Notes: generated by a model from the sequence alone, not told the origin. A stretch of DNA of 64,000 bases from Algoriphagus sp. (GCA_029945945.1 JAQSDM010000013.1:477216-541215), one strand, 5' to 3'. Positions 17,008-24,685 are shown, numbered from the stretch's first letter. Numbers and translations are program-made.

Positions 17008-17880
17008 TTACACGTCACAAACTTGCACAGCCTGAGCCAATGCAGCGATTTTGTCTTCTGATTTAGGGATAAATTCATGGGAGACATACCCCTTGTATCC
17101 TGTAGCGACGATGGCTTTCATCACTGCTGGATAGTTGATTTCCTGGTTTTCATCCAGTTCATTCCTGCCTGGATTACCTGCTGTATGGTAATGACCGAAA
17201 TACTGGTGATTCGTTTGGATGCTGCGAATGATATCTCCTTCATCGATTTGCATATGGTAGATGTCATAGAGTAATTTGAAGTTTTCGCTTCCAACTATTT
17301 TGCACAATTCCACTCCCCACGGAGACAGGTCGCACATGTAATCTTTGTGATTTATTTTACTGTTCAGAAGCTCCATTTGGATGATTACCCCGTGCTTTTC
17401 AGCGATTCCTACAATCTTCTTTATGCCTTCGGCACAGTTCTTCATTCCGGTCTCATCATCCATTCCATTTCTGTTTCCTGAAAAGCAGATAAGATTTTTG
17501 TAGCCGTATTTAGCTACTTGAGGAATTATTTCCGTGTAATTTTTGATGAGTTGCTCATGATACTGAGGATCATTCCAGCCTTTCGGAATTCCTAATTCTG
17601 CCCCATTACACATAGAACATTCAACTCCATTGGCTTTTAAAGTATCCCATCCTTTCGGACCTACCAGGTCTATAGCATTGAAGCCAATTTTTTTAATAGC
17701 TACGCAAAGTTCATCAAGGCTGAGCGAAGGCATTGTCCAGGCGCATACACCATGGTTGATATTTCCTTTTAATGCTAAAGGCTTGGTTTCCTTCCAATCG
17801 AGGGAGGTAAGAGTGCCGGCTGCGGCTCCTCCAAGGATCATTTTTTTAAAAGATGATCTCCTTCCGGAATTAAATGACAT
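17008..17880 (-). CDS. Tat-exported hydroxypyruvate isomerase-like TIM barrel
   Basis: 290 aa. The N-terminal signal has a twin arginine (GRRSSFKKMILGGAAAGTL). The fold is the AP_endonuc_2 TIM barrel of the Hyi branch, with metal ligands suggested by QMELLNSKINH, LLYDIYHMQID, FGHYHTAGNPGRNE and YVSHEF. Hyi itself acts in the cytoplasm; Tat-exported versions beside GMC dehydrogenases are better candidates for lyase or isomerase steps on oxidised sugars in the periplasm. It sits 25 bases upstream of the GMC gene in the same operon. Exact reaction unknown. Confidence 0.85.
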   Translation of the reverse strand: MSFNSGRRSSFKKMILGGAAAGTLTSLDWKETKPLALKGNINHGVCAWTMPSLSLDELCVAIKKIGFNAIDLVGPKGWDTLKANGVECSMCNGAELGIPKGWNDPQYHEQLIKNYTEIIPQVAKYGYKNLICFSGNRNGMDDETGMKNCAEGIKKIVGIAEKHGVIIQMELLNSKINHKDYMCDLSPWGVELCKIVGSENFKLLYDIYHMQIDEGDIIRSIQTNHQYFGHYHTAGNPGRNELDENQEINYPAVMKAIVATGYKGYVSHEFIPKSEDKIAALAQAVQVCDV

Positions 17881-17892
17881 GGTTGTTTGGGA

Positions 17893-19119
17893 TTAAGGTT
17901 GAGAGTGAATTTTTTCCTTTTTGAAAAAGGCTATGAAAAATAGTAAAACCAATACAGAAATCCCAGCAGGAATCATCCAAATAGATTTCCAATCGTGATT
18001 ACCGTCTGCATCAAGGTAGAAATTGGAAATATTCCCTGCCGCCCAGTAGCCTATCAGCATCCCTATTCCATAGGTTGCCAGGGTAATCAGGCCTTGAGCA
18101 GACGATTTATATCGTACACCTGCATGCGAATCAGTATAAATCTGCCCGCTGACGAAAAAGAAATCATAACAGATTCCGTGCAAAACAATTCCAACTAGGA
18201 GCATCCAAACTCCTTCATTGGCATCTCCAAAAGCAAAGAAAACATATCGAATAGCCCAAGCTGCCATTGCTACGATCAATGTCTTTTTGATTCCAAAGCG
18301 GGAAAAGAAAATCGGTAAAGCAAGCATGAAGAGCACCTCAGAAATCTGTCCAAAAGCCATCTTTCCTGTTGAGTTTTCTACTCCGATTTCAGTCAAAAAC
18401 GGGCTTGCATTTTGGTAATAGAAGGCCAGGGGAATGCAAATAAGGATAGAGCTGACGAAGAAAATCGCAAAGTTTTTATGCTTCAGAAGTGCCAAAGCAT
18501 CTAATCCCAACACTTCCGAAAGCTTGAAAGAATCTGATGTTTTGGCTCTGGGTGGTGTCGCCGGAAGCGTAAAGCTGAACAATCCCAAGACCAATGAAAC
18601 TATCGCTGCCATTAGCCAGGTGTTGCGAAGCAACCCTTCCTTCAATCCCTCCTGACTATCCCAGGACAGATAGCTGATCAAAACTCCGGCAGTGATCCAT
18701 CCAATAGTTCCCCAAACCCGGATTACTGAAAATTCTTTTGCAGGATCTTTCATCTGGTTGAATGAAATGGAATTGACCAAAGCAAGTGTGGGCATGAATA
18801 GAATCATGTATGCCAACAAAATCGGGAAAAATCCAGCAAAATCAGTGGAAACGTATAATCCATACATCAATGCAGCCCCAGCCAAATGGATAAATCCTAA
18901 GATTCGCTGGGCATGAAAAAAACGATCAGCAATCAATCCAACGACAAAAGGAGCTATAATCGCCCCGAAAGATTGGGTCGCAAATGCCAAAGAAATATCC
19001 TGATCATTTGCCTGAAGATTTGTCCCCAGAAAAGTCCCCATTGTCACGAACCAGGATCCCCACACGAAAAATTCAAGAAACATCATTATGGAGAGTTGGA
19101 ACCTTGTGTTTACTTTCAT
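17893..19119 (-). CDS. MFS transporter of the nucleoside:H+ symporter (NHS/NupG-like) type
   Basis: 408 aa with about 12 hydrophobic segments spread over the whole length. The opening TRFQLSIMMFLEFFVWGSWFVTMGTFL and the pattern around LIADRFFHAQR are typical of the NHS family that includes NupG. In this phylum such carriers often sit in sugar-catabolic clusters, so the substrate may be a sugar or keto-sugar rather than a nucleoside; this is inference. It is the first gene of the leftward five-gene operon, 12 bases before the Hyi-like gene. Confidence 0.85.
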   Translation of the reverse strand: MKVNTRFQLSIMMFLEFFVWGSWFVTMGTFLGTNLQANDQDISLAFATQSFGAIIAPFVVGLIADRFFHAQRILGFIHLAGAALMYGLYVSTDFAGFFPILLAYMILFMPTLALVNSISFNQMKDPAKEFSVIRVWGTIGWITAGVLISYLSWDSQEGLKEGLLRNTWLMAAIVSLVLGLFSFTLPATPPRAKTSDSFKLSEVLGLDALALLKHKNFAIFFVSSILICIPLAFYYQNASPFLTEIGVENSTGKMAFGQISEVLFMLALPIFFSRFGIKKTLIVAMAAWAIRYVFFAFGDANEGVWMLLVGIVLHGICYDFFFVSGQIYTDSHAGVRYKSSAQGLITLATYGIGMLIGYWAAGNISNFYLDADGNHDWKSIWMIPAGISVLVLLFFIAFFKKEKIHSQP

Positions 19120-19370
19120 AGGATAATTATCAAATGGTATTTCAAAGCCCTAATTAAGGCTTAAAGTTTAGAATTTGGGCTTTTTGCTGTATTTTAAGCA
19201 ACTCAATTGAGAATCTGAATTTAGGTGATTAAAAGTTTTTCAAAAGCCACTTATAACGTGATAAAGCTGCTGGTCAATTATTCTCCCTGATCAATCGAAG
19301 AACAGAGGAATTTCCACTTAGAATCAATTATTTCAACAAGTATTTAAAGAATTAAAAGCCTATTTGACTT
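19120..19370. promoter_or_regulatory. Divergent regulatory region of the oxidative glycoside locus
   Basis: This 251-base AT-rich region lies between the leftward MFS operon and the rightward Gfo/Idh/MocA operon and must hold both promoters. It contains a hairpin (AAAGCCC at 19144-19150 with GGGCTTT at 19177-19183, extended by AATT/AATT with one mismatch) and a 10-base palindrome CTCAATTGAG at 19202-19211 that could be an operator. No clear TAnnTTTG box was found, and no regulator gene is linked. Confidence 0.4.
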
Positions 19371-20540
19371 ATGTCAACACCCAAAAAACTTAAAATTGGT
19401 CTGATCGGCGGAGGCCCGGGATCATTTATCGGAGCCATCCACCTCAACGGTGCGCTGATGGATGGCATGTATGAATTGGTAGCAGGTGCTTTCAGCTCAA
19501 ATCCCGAAAAATCCAAAATGCGAGGCGAAGAACTCATGCTGGACCCAAAGCGGGTTTATGGGAGTTACGATGAGATGTTTGCAAAGGAGATGGAACTTCC
19601 TGAATCTGAGCGCATCGATGTAGTAGTGATCGTGACTCCAAACAATTTCCACTTTGATCCGACTGTCAAAGCTTTGAAGCACGGTTTTCATGTCGCTTTG
19701 GACAAGCCGCTGACTTTGAACTACGTCCAGGCAAAAGCCCTTTATCACGAAGTAAAAAAATCGGATAAACTCTTCTTGCTTACGCATACCTATTCAGGCT
19801 ATCCGATGATCAAGCAAGCCAAGCAGATGATTGCAGAGGGCAAAATTGGAAAAGTGAGAAAAGTCTACGTGGAATATCCTCAGGGCTGGCTTTATAAACT
19901 ATTGGAAACTGAAGACAACAAACAGGCTGAATGGAGAACTGATCCAAACAGAAATGGTCTTGCAGGCTGTATGGGTGACATTGGCACGCACGCTTTCCAC
20001 ATGGCAGAATATATCACCGGAGAAAAGGTCTCCCATCTTTGCGCTGACCTGTATATCAAAATCGAAGGCCGGCCAATCGACGACGACGGAGTAGTTTTGC
20101 TTCGCTTCGAAAACGGGGCTTCAGGTGTTCTGATGGCTTCGCAAACGGACACAGGCTGTGAAAACAACCTGAAAGTTCGTGTTTACGGTGAAAAAGGTGG
20201 AGTGGAATGGGAACAGGAACTCAATAATTCCCTAACAGTTCGTTATCCTGGTCAGCCAGCACAGATTTTCAGAGCAGGAACAGGTTATTTAGGTTCCCTT
20301 GCACAGGAAAATACCCGAACCCCTGCCGGACATCCGGAAGGATATATTGAAGCATTCGCGAATCTGTATCGAAATTTTGCACGATGTATTTTTGCTGAGC
20401 GTGCCGGCGAAACTCCGAAAAAGGAATGGCAGGACTATCCGGGAGTTGAAGATGGAATTCGAGGCATGGCATTCATTGAACATGTATTAAAAAGCACGGC
20501 TTCCGATATCAAATGGACACCTTTTGTAGTTGAAAAATAA
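19371..20540 (+). CDS. Gfo/Idh/MocA family oxidoreductase, cytoplasmic
   Basis: NAD(P)-dependent sugar oxidoreductase, 389 aa, without a signal peptide. The Rossmann motif GLIGGGPGSFIGAIH is at residues 10-24; DKPLTLNYVQA replaces the common EKP motif; the catalytic region GCMGDIGTHAFHMAEYI contains the conserved Asp and His. The C-terminal half is the usual beta-sheet domain. It is the first gene of the rightward operon. In oxidative glycoside pathways a cytoplasmic member would interconvert 3-keto-glucose and glucose; that role is inferred from context. Confidence 0.88.
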   Translation: MSTPKKLKIGLIGGGPGSFIGAIHLNGALMDGMYELVAGAFSSNPEKSKMRGEELMLDPKRVYGSYDEMFAKEMELPESERIDVVVIVTPNNFHFDPTVKALKHGFHVALDKPLTLNYVQAKALYHEVKKSDKLFLLTHTYSGYPMIKQAKQMIAEGKIGKVRKVYVEYPQGWLYKLLETEDNKQAEWRTDPNRNGLAGCMGDIGTHAFHMAEYITGEKVSHLCADLYIKIEGRPIDDDGVVLLRFENGASGVLMASQTDTGCENNLKVRVYGEKGGVEWEQELNNSLTVRYPGQPAQIFRAGTGYLGSLAQENTRTPAGHPEGYIEAFANLYRNFARCIFAERAGETPKKEWQDYPGVEDGIRGMAFIEHVLKSTASDIKWTPFVVEK

Positions 20541-20574
20541 TCTCACAACCTAAATCATTCAAACCCAAAAATCA

Positions 20575-20653
20575 AGATGAAATCGAGCATGACGCATCCG
20601 ACACACATAGTTATAATTCTGGGACATGCGAGATTCCATATGGCCTTAAAAAA
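20575..20653 (+). repeat. Dispersed intergenic repeat, copy A
   Basis: About 79 bases between the Gfo and TIM-barrel genes. It starts AAGATGAAATCGAGCAT and ends TGCGAGATTCCATATGGCC plus an A-run. The same ends, with a diverged middle, occur in the same orientation at 50439-50520. It was not recognised as a known named family. Confidence 0.7.
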
Positions 20654-20668
20654 TCAAAATATAATCAT

Positions 20669-21721
20669 ATGAAAACAATCAAGGGACCAGCCATTTTCCT
20701 CGCGCAGTTTGCGGGTGATGAAGCTCCTTTCAACAGCCTGAAAAATATTTGTGAGTATATGTCCGACCTCGGCTACAAAGGAGTTCAGATTCCTTCCTGG
20801 GATGGCAGACTGATTGACTTGCAAAAAGCTGCCGAGAGCAAAACTTATGCGGATGAAATCGCCGGAACAGTGGAAGCAACTGGAATGGTCATCACCGAAC
20901 TTTCCACTCACCTTCAGGGACAGCTTGTTGCTGTTCACCCTGCTTACAATGAACTTTTCGACGGCTTTGCCCCTGCAAACCTGAAAGGCGACCTGAAAGG
21001 CAAGTCAGCCTGGGCTACCCAGCAACTGAAATATGCAGCAAAAGCTTCACAAAACTTGGGGCTGAACGCTCATGCTACTTTCTCCGGAGCCTTAATGTGG
21101 CAAACCGTCTACCCTTGGCCTCAAAGACCGGCTGGATTGGTAGAAACAGGTTTCACTGAACTGGCAAAAAGATGGGTGCCTATTTTAAACGAGTTTGACC
21201 AATATGGTGTGGATCTTTGCTACGAACTTCATCCTGGAGAGGACTTGCACGATGGGATTACCTTCGAAATGTTCTTGGACAAAGTGAACGGGCATAAGCG
21301 TGCGAACATCCTTTACGACCCAAGTCATTTTGTACTTCAGTGTCTGGATTATCTCCAATTCATTGATTTCTACCATGAAAGAATCAAAATGTTCCATGTG
21401 AAGGATGCAGAATTCAATCCAACCGGAAAGCAAGGAGTCTATGGCGGATATCAGGGCTGGGTGGAACGTGCAGGCAGATTCCGTTCATTAGGTGATGGAC
21501 AAGTTGATTTTGCAGGAATATTTAGCAAACTTTCGCAGTACGATTACAGTGGTTGGGCGGTTTTGGAATGGGAATGTGCAATCAAGCATCCGGAACAAGG
21601 TGCTGCAGAAGGAGCACCATTCATAGACAGCCATATTATTAGAGTGACTGAGAGAGCCTTTGATGACTTTGCCGGAACCGGCGCTGATGAGGCCTTCAAT
21701 AAAAAAATACTTGGAATCTGA
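20669..21721 (+). CDS. Cytoplasmic sugar phosphate isomerase/epimerase family TIM barrel
   Basis: 350 aa, no signal peptide, so it should act in the cytoplasm, unlike the two Tat-exported TIM barrels of the facing operon. Metal-site residues of the fold appear in CYELHPGEDLHDG, LYDPSHFVLQ, KMFHVKDAEF and AVLEWECAIKH. The start at 20669 directly follows repeat copy A. It probably isomerises or epimerises the imported sugar; the precise reaction is not deducible. The spacing of 21 bases to the cytochrome gene suggests cotranscription. Confidence 0.87.
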   Translation: MKTIKGPAIFLAQFAGDEAPFNSLKNICEYMSDLGYKGVQIPSWDGRLIDLQKAAESKTYADEIAGTVEATGMVITELSTHLQGQLVAVHPAYNELFDGFAPANLKGDLKGKSAWATQQLKYAAKASQNLGLNAHATFSGALMWQTVYPWPQRPAGLVETGFTELAKRWVPILNEFDQYGVDLCYELHPGEDLHDGITFEMFLDKVNGHKRANILYDPSHFVLQCLDYLQFIDFYHERIKMFHVKDAEFNPTGKQGVYGGYQGWVERAGRFRSLGDGQVDFAGIFSKLSQYDYSGWAVLEWECAIKHPEQGAAEGAPFIDSHIIRVTERAFDDFAGTGADEAFNKKILGI

Positions 21722-21742
21722 TTACTTAAACAAATACCTCTT

Positions 21743-22165
21743 ATGAAAATTACAAACTTATTTAACGTTGGATTGATCGCATTGGCAGGATTAACCTTTG
21801 CATGCGGTGGCGGAGAAAAGACTACAGAAACCACCGAAGTGGCTGTTGTGGCGCCTGAACCAGTCAAAGAAATTAGCCTGGAAGAAAAATATCAAAACGA
21901 TCCGATCTACATCAAAGGCCTGGAAAAACTGAAAGCTTCTGACTGTACCTCCTGCCACATGGTGGAAAGAAAAATCGTAGGCCCATCTTATGCAGAGGTA
22001 GCAGCAAAATATGAAAGCACTGAAGAGAACGTGAACATGTTAGCTGCAAAAGTAATCGCAGGTGGTGTTGGTGTATGGGGAGAAATCGCAATGCCTCCAC
22101 ATGCAGCATTAAGCGAAGAAGATGCAAAAGACATGGTTCGTTACGTTTTGCTTCTTAAGAAATAA
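21743..22165 (+). CDS. Lipoprotein c-type cytochrome
   Basis: 140 aa. The SPII signal ends LTFAC, so Cys21 is lipidated. A low-complexity Thr/Glu/Val-rich linker spans residues 25-45. A single haem c site CTSCH (Cys68, Cys71, His72) is followed by Met117 in EIAMPPH as the sixth ligand, matching cytochrome c551-type domains. As the only electron carrier in the locus it is the likely acceptor for the GMC dehydrogenase, handing electrons to the respiratory chain. DUF1080 follows after 3 bases. Confidence 0.92.
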   Translation: MKITNLFNVGLIALAGLTFACGGGEKTTETTEVAVVAPEPVKEISLEEKYQNDPIYIKGLEKLKASDCTSCHMVERKIVGPSYAEVAAKYESTEENVNMLAAKVIAGGVGVWGEIAMPPHAALSEEDAKDMVRYVLLLKK

Positions 22166-22168
22166 GTA

Positions 22169-22912
22169 ATGAAGAAAAGCTATTTAGCACTTTTGGCAGC
22201 CGCCGGTTTGATGGCGGCCTGCTCATCTCCCAAAACGGAAGAAGCAGAAATGCAGGACTCTGTAGTGGTGGAAACTGCACCAGTTGAAGAATGGATTAGC
22301 CTTTTTGACGGTCAAACATTGAATGGCTGGTCAAAGTACGGTGGAGGTGAAGTAGGAAAAGCCTGGAAAGTTGAAAACGGCGAGCTTTTTCTGGACGCTA
22401 CTAACAAAGCAGGCTGGCAAACAGGTGATGGTGGCGACATCGTAACCAACGAAGAGTTCGAAAACTTCCACTTGAAATACGAGTGGAAAATTGCCCAAAA
22501 TGGCAATAGCGGCGTAATGTTCTACGTTCATGAGGCACCGGAATTTCAATACCCATGGAATACCGGACCTGAGATGCAGGTTTTGGATAACGCAGGACAC
22601 CCTGATGCTAAAATCATCAGCCACCGAGCAGGAGACTTATACGACCTGATCGTAAGCAGTGAGGAAACTGTGAAGCCTTTTGGCGAATGGAATCAGGCGG
22701 AAATCATTGCGAACAATGGCAAACTTGATTTGCTATTGAACGGCAAAACTATCGTAAGCACTACCATGTGGACCCCTGAGTGGGAAGCATTGATTGCAAA
22801 AAGTAAGTTCAAAGACATGCCCGGCTTTGGCAAATACAAAAAGGGAAAAATTGCTCTCCAAGATCACGGCGATCTAGTTCACTTCCGAAACATTGTAATT
22901 AAGAAACTCTAA
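22169..22912 (+). CDS. DUF1080 (3-keto-disaccharide hydrolase family) lipoprotein
   Basis: 247 aa lipoprotein (signal ending LMAAC, lipidated Cys18). The mature part is one DUF1080 concanavalin-like sandwich: WISLFDGQTLNGWSKYG at the start, then GELFLDA, DIVTNEEFENFHLKYEWKI, NSGVMFYVHE, GPEMQVLDNAGH, FGEWNQAEII and the closing LQDHGDLVHFRNIVIKKL. Members of PF06439 have been shown to hydrolyse 3-keto-glycosides. It is the last gene of the rightward operon and ends in a strong terminator. The hydrolase role fits the dehydrogenase neighbours; substrate identity is unknown. Confidence 0.92.
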   Translation: MKKSYLALLAAAGLMAACSSPKTEEAEMQDSVVVETAPVEEWISLFDGQTLNGWSKYGGGEVGKAWKVENGELFLDATNKAGWQTGDGGDIVTNEEFENFHLKYEWKIAQNGNSGVMFYVHEAPEFQYPWNTGPEMQVLDNAGHPDAKIISHRAGDLYDLIVSSEETVKPFGEWNQAEIIANNGKLDLLLNGKTIVSTTMWTPEWEALIAKSKFKDMPGFGKYKKGKIALQDHGDLVHFRNIVIKKL

Positions 22913-22913
22913 A

Positions 22914-22946
22914 AAAATACCTCCGAAATTCGGAGGTATTTTTTTT
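22914..22946. terminator. Bidirectional terminator after DUF1080 gene
   Basis: ATACCTCCGAA pairs with TTCGGAGGTAT around a single central A (loop opens to 3-5 bases), flanked by A- and T-runs. It lies between two convergent genes. Confidence 0.85.
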
Positions 22947-23670
22947 ATAACCTTGTCACGTCTGATTTTTTGATGTATCCAATCTGGTCTTTCCACTCAA
23001 CTTCAAACCAGATATCCTTACTCGATTTGATTCTGACCCGATGTCCGGGCTCTACCGTTTCGATCAACTCACCTCCAGCCGTAGGCTGGTCTACAATAAA
23101 AGTTGGACTGCTAGTCACCAAACCCGTATTTGGGCCTCTTAGGAAGTTATTAACAGCGAAAATCACAATAATCAATAATACCGTTGGCCAATAATTACTG
23201 CTCTCTGCATGCTTCCTAAGTGTAATCCAAAGGGAAATCAAAGAACCCACTAAAAAGATTGCAAGGACTCCAACGATGATCTCTTCGTACTCGACCAAAA
23301 ACAAAACAAACCTCCTCACATCACTTACTTCGTATCCTACCAGATTATCCTGGCCGGTTAGGCTCTTGATCTTGGTGAGTGTCTGGGGATTGGGATTGAG
23401 ATCATAATATTTACTCAGGTAAAGGGTAGCCTTTTCTTTGTCTCCGATACCTTCCGCGATGAAGGACATTTTGAGCAACATTGCAGGAGAATAGATGCCT
23501 AATTCGTAGTTTAACTGGTAAACTTCCATTGCTTCTTTATAACTCCTCTGTTCAAACAAAGAATCTGCTATTGCAAGGCCCTTTACATCTGCTTGACAAT
23601 GAATACTTTGTAAAAAGAGCAAAGAAATTATGAAAAGTTTTGCGAGAAAGATCGATTTAGGGTTTGGCAT
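22945..23670 (-). CDS. Membrane protein with TPR-like N-terminus and C-terminal SH3 domain (BatE-like)
   Basis: 241 aa. A Sec signal or anchor (FLAKLFIISLLFLQSIHC) is followed by helical TPR-like repeats at residues 30-105 (ADSLFEQRSYKEAMEVYQLNYELG). Two membrane helices follow (IIVGVLAIFLVGSLISLWITL and WPTVLLIIVIFAVNNF), and then an SH3b-like domain (VTSSPTFIVDQPTAGGELIETVEPGHRVRIKS ... WFEVEWKDQIGYIKKSDV). The layout resembles BatE-type proteins of aerotolerance loci, but no bat genes are adjacent, so function is unassigned. Confidence 0.7.
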   Translation of the reverse strand: MPNPKSIFLAKLFIISLLFLQSIHCQADVKGLAIADSLFEQRSYKEAMEVYQLNYELGIYSPAMLLKMSFIAEGIGDKEKATLYLSKYYDLNPNPQTLTKIKSLTGQDNLVGYEVSDVRRFVLFLVEYEEIIVGVLAIFLVGSLISLWITLRKHAESSNYWPTVLLIIVIFAVNNFLRGPNTGLVTSSPTFIVDQPTAGGELIETVEPGHRVRIKSSKDIWFEVEWKDQIGYIKKSDVTRL

Positions 23671-23694
23671 TTAAGTTTTGTCCGCTTATTTTTG
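23663..23694 (+). promoter_or_regulatory. Promoter of the tRNA cluster
   Basis: TTTG (23663-23666), then 20 bases, then TATTTTTG (23687-23694) fits the Bacteroidota -33/-7 pattern. It lies about 105 bases before the first tRNA and overlaps the start of the divergent SH3 gene. Confidence 0.6.
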
Positions 23695-23799
23695 CAGTCC
23701 AATTACGACAATGATCTGGCAAAAAGCAAGGCCAGAGAGTCAATTTGAAAGGTTTGAAGCAAGTTTTGGGAAGTTAAAATTTCTCAAAAAAGTGATCAT

Positions 23800-23872
23800 G
23801 ATTCTGTAGCTCAGCTGGTAGAGCAATACACTTTTAATGTATGGGTCCTGGGTTCGAATCCCAGCGGGATCA
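23800..23872 (+). tRNA. tRNA-Lys (anticodon TTT), copy 1
   Basis: Complete cloverleaf of 73 bases. Acceptor GATTCTG/CGGGATC with discriminator A, D-arm GCTC/GAGC, anticodon arm ATACA-CTTTTAA-TGTAT, and T-arm CTGGG-TTCGAAT-CCCAG. No encoded CCA. It is identical to 24244-24316. Confidence 0.97.
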
Positions 23873-23910
23873 CTTTTAGATTAACTCGCAAGGAGTTAAA
23901 AACAATAGTT

Positions 23911-23984
23911 CGGGGTGTAGCGTAGCCCGGTATCGCGCCACATTTGGGATGTGGAGGTCGTAGGTTCGAATCCTGCCACCCCGA
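23911..23984 (+). tRNA. tRNA-Pro (anticodon TGG)
   Basis: Acceptor CGGGGTG/CACCCCG with discriminator A, anticodon loop TTTGGGA on a CCACA/TGTGG stem, and T-loop TTCGAAT. 74 bases, 38 bases after tRNA-Lys. Confidence 0.96.
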
Positions 23985-23995
23985 CTTTATTTTCC

Positions 23996-24069
23996 GGTCC
24001 TGTAGCTCAATCGGATAGAGCAACTGCCTTCTAAGCAGTAGGTTTCAGGTTCGATTCCTGACAGGATCA
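23996..24069 (+). tRNA. tRNA-Arg (anticodon TCT)
   Basis: Acceptor GGTCCTG/CAGGATC with discriminator A, anticodon loop CTTCTAA on ACTGC/GCAGT, and T-loop TTCGATT. 74 bases, 11 bases after tRNA-Pro. Confidence 0.96.
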
Positions 24070-24085
24070 CACACTAATCGAGTAT

Positions 24086-24115
24086 AAAAGCGGAATTACG
24101 TTCCGCTTTTTCTTT
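24086..24115 (+). terminator. Terminator after tRNA Lys-Pro-Arg
   Basis: AAAAGCGGAA pairs with TTCCGCTTTT around TTACG, followed by more T. It closes the first tRNA transcript. Confidence 0.85.
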
Positions 24116-24138
24116 GGTGCACCAGTTAAAATAAAAAT

Positions 24139-24199
24139 GATTCTGTAGCTCAGCTGGTAGAGCATCCCGATTTTATCGGGAGGGTCTTAGGTTCGAATT
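24139..24199 (+). pseudogene. tRNA-Lys pseudogene with altered anticodon arm and lost 3-prime end
   Basis: The first 26 bases equal tRNA-Lys (24244-24316). The anticodon arm is TCCCG-ATTTTAT-CGGGA, still presenting TTT, and the similarity ends after the T-loop TTCGAAT at 24199. The following bases cannot form the T-stem or the acceptor stem, so no functional tRNA can be made. The arm sequence recurs at 24691-24707. Confidence 0.8.
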
Positions 24200-24243
24200 A
24201 CCGATTGAAGAGAAAAAAGGGATAACGATCTGTTAAAAAATAT

Positions 24244-24316
24244 GATTCTGTAGCTCAGCTGGTAGAGCAATACACTTTTAATGTATGGGTCCTGGGTTCG
24301 AATCCCAGCGGGATCA
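24244..24316 (+). tRNA. tRNA-Lys (anticodon TTT), copy 2
   Basis: 73 bases, identical to the copy at 23800-23872, with all arms intact. It lies 44 bases after the truncated copy. Confidence 0.97.
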
Positions 24317-24317
24317 C

Positions 24318-24351
24318 AAAAGCAGACTAGAAATGGTCTGCTTTTTCTTTT
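24318..24351 (+). terminator. Terminator after second tRNA-Lys
   Basis: AAAAGCAGAC (24318-24327) pairs with GTCTGCTTTT (24336-24345) around an 8-base loop, then a T-rich tail. Confidence 0.85.
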
Positions 24352-24410
24352 TATATCGTAATTTCTATTTCTTGTTATTTTCAAACCATTTTTAACTAAA
24401 ATTTTTAGTC

Positions 24411-24668
24411 GTGGCATACATGTACATTTTGCACTCCCGGAAATTGAATAAATACTATGTCTGGGCTTGTACAAATTTGGAAAGGCGACTTTACGAACAC
24501 AATATTGGACATTCCAAATTCACTTCATTAGGTGTTCCTTGGGTGTTAATTCTCAAAGAGGAGTTTGAAAATTTAGTTTCTGCAAAAAAAAGAGAGTTAG
24601 ATATCAAACGGAAAAAATCCAGAATCTTCATCGAGGAGTTAGTCAGAAAATCAATTTCCCAATCCTAG
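24411..24668 (+). CDS. GIY-YIG nuclease family protein, tRNA-cluster associated
   Basis: 85 aa from a GTG start; an internal ATG at 24420 is an alternative. A single GIY-YIG domain: the GIY strand is YMYILHS, and the second motif, usually Y-V-G/Y-I-G, reads YYVWACT, with Trp in place of Gly. Then come ERRLYEHNIGHSKFTSLGVPWVLIL with the helical Arg and the His/Asn, EEF, and SAKKRELDIKRKKSRIFIEELV. Small stand-alone GIY-YIG proteins of this kind are common beside tRNA genes in Bacteroidota. Substrate and activity unknown; the YIG change could weaken catalysis. Followed by a tRNA 3-prime fragment. Confidence 0.85.
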   Translation: MAYMYILHSRKLNKYYVWACTNLERRLYEHNIGHSKFTSLGVPWVLILKEEFENLVSAKKRELDIKRKKSRIFIEELVRKSISQS

Positions 24669-24685
24669 CTTTATTCAACTTTATA

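Noticed and set aside
23811..24023. Leftward open frame of 70 codons across tRNA-Lys, tRNA-Pro and tRNA-Arg
   Set aside because: Its translation (GWQDSNLRPPHPKCGAIPGYATP) is a well-known artefact of reading tRNA genes in the antisense direction.
24187..24474. Leftward open frame of 95 codons over tRNA-Lys copy 2 and the GIY-YIG start
   Set aside because: Also antisense tRNA translation (DPAGIRTQDPYIKS), and it overlaps a real gene on the other strand.
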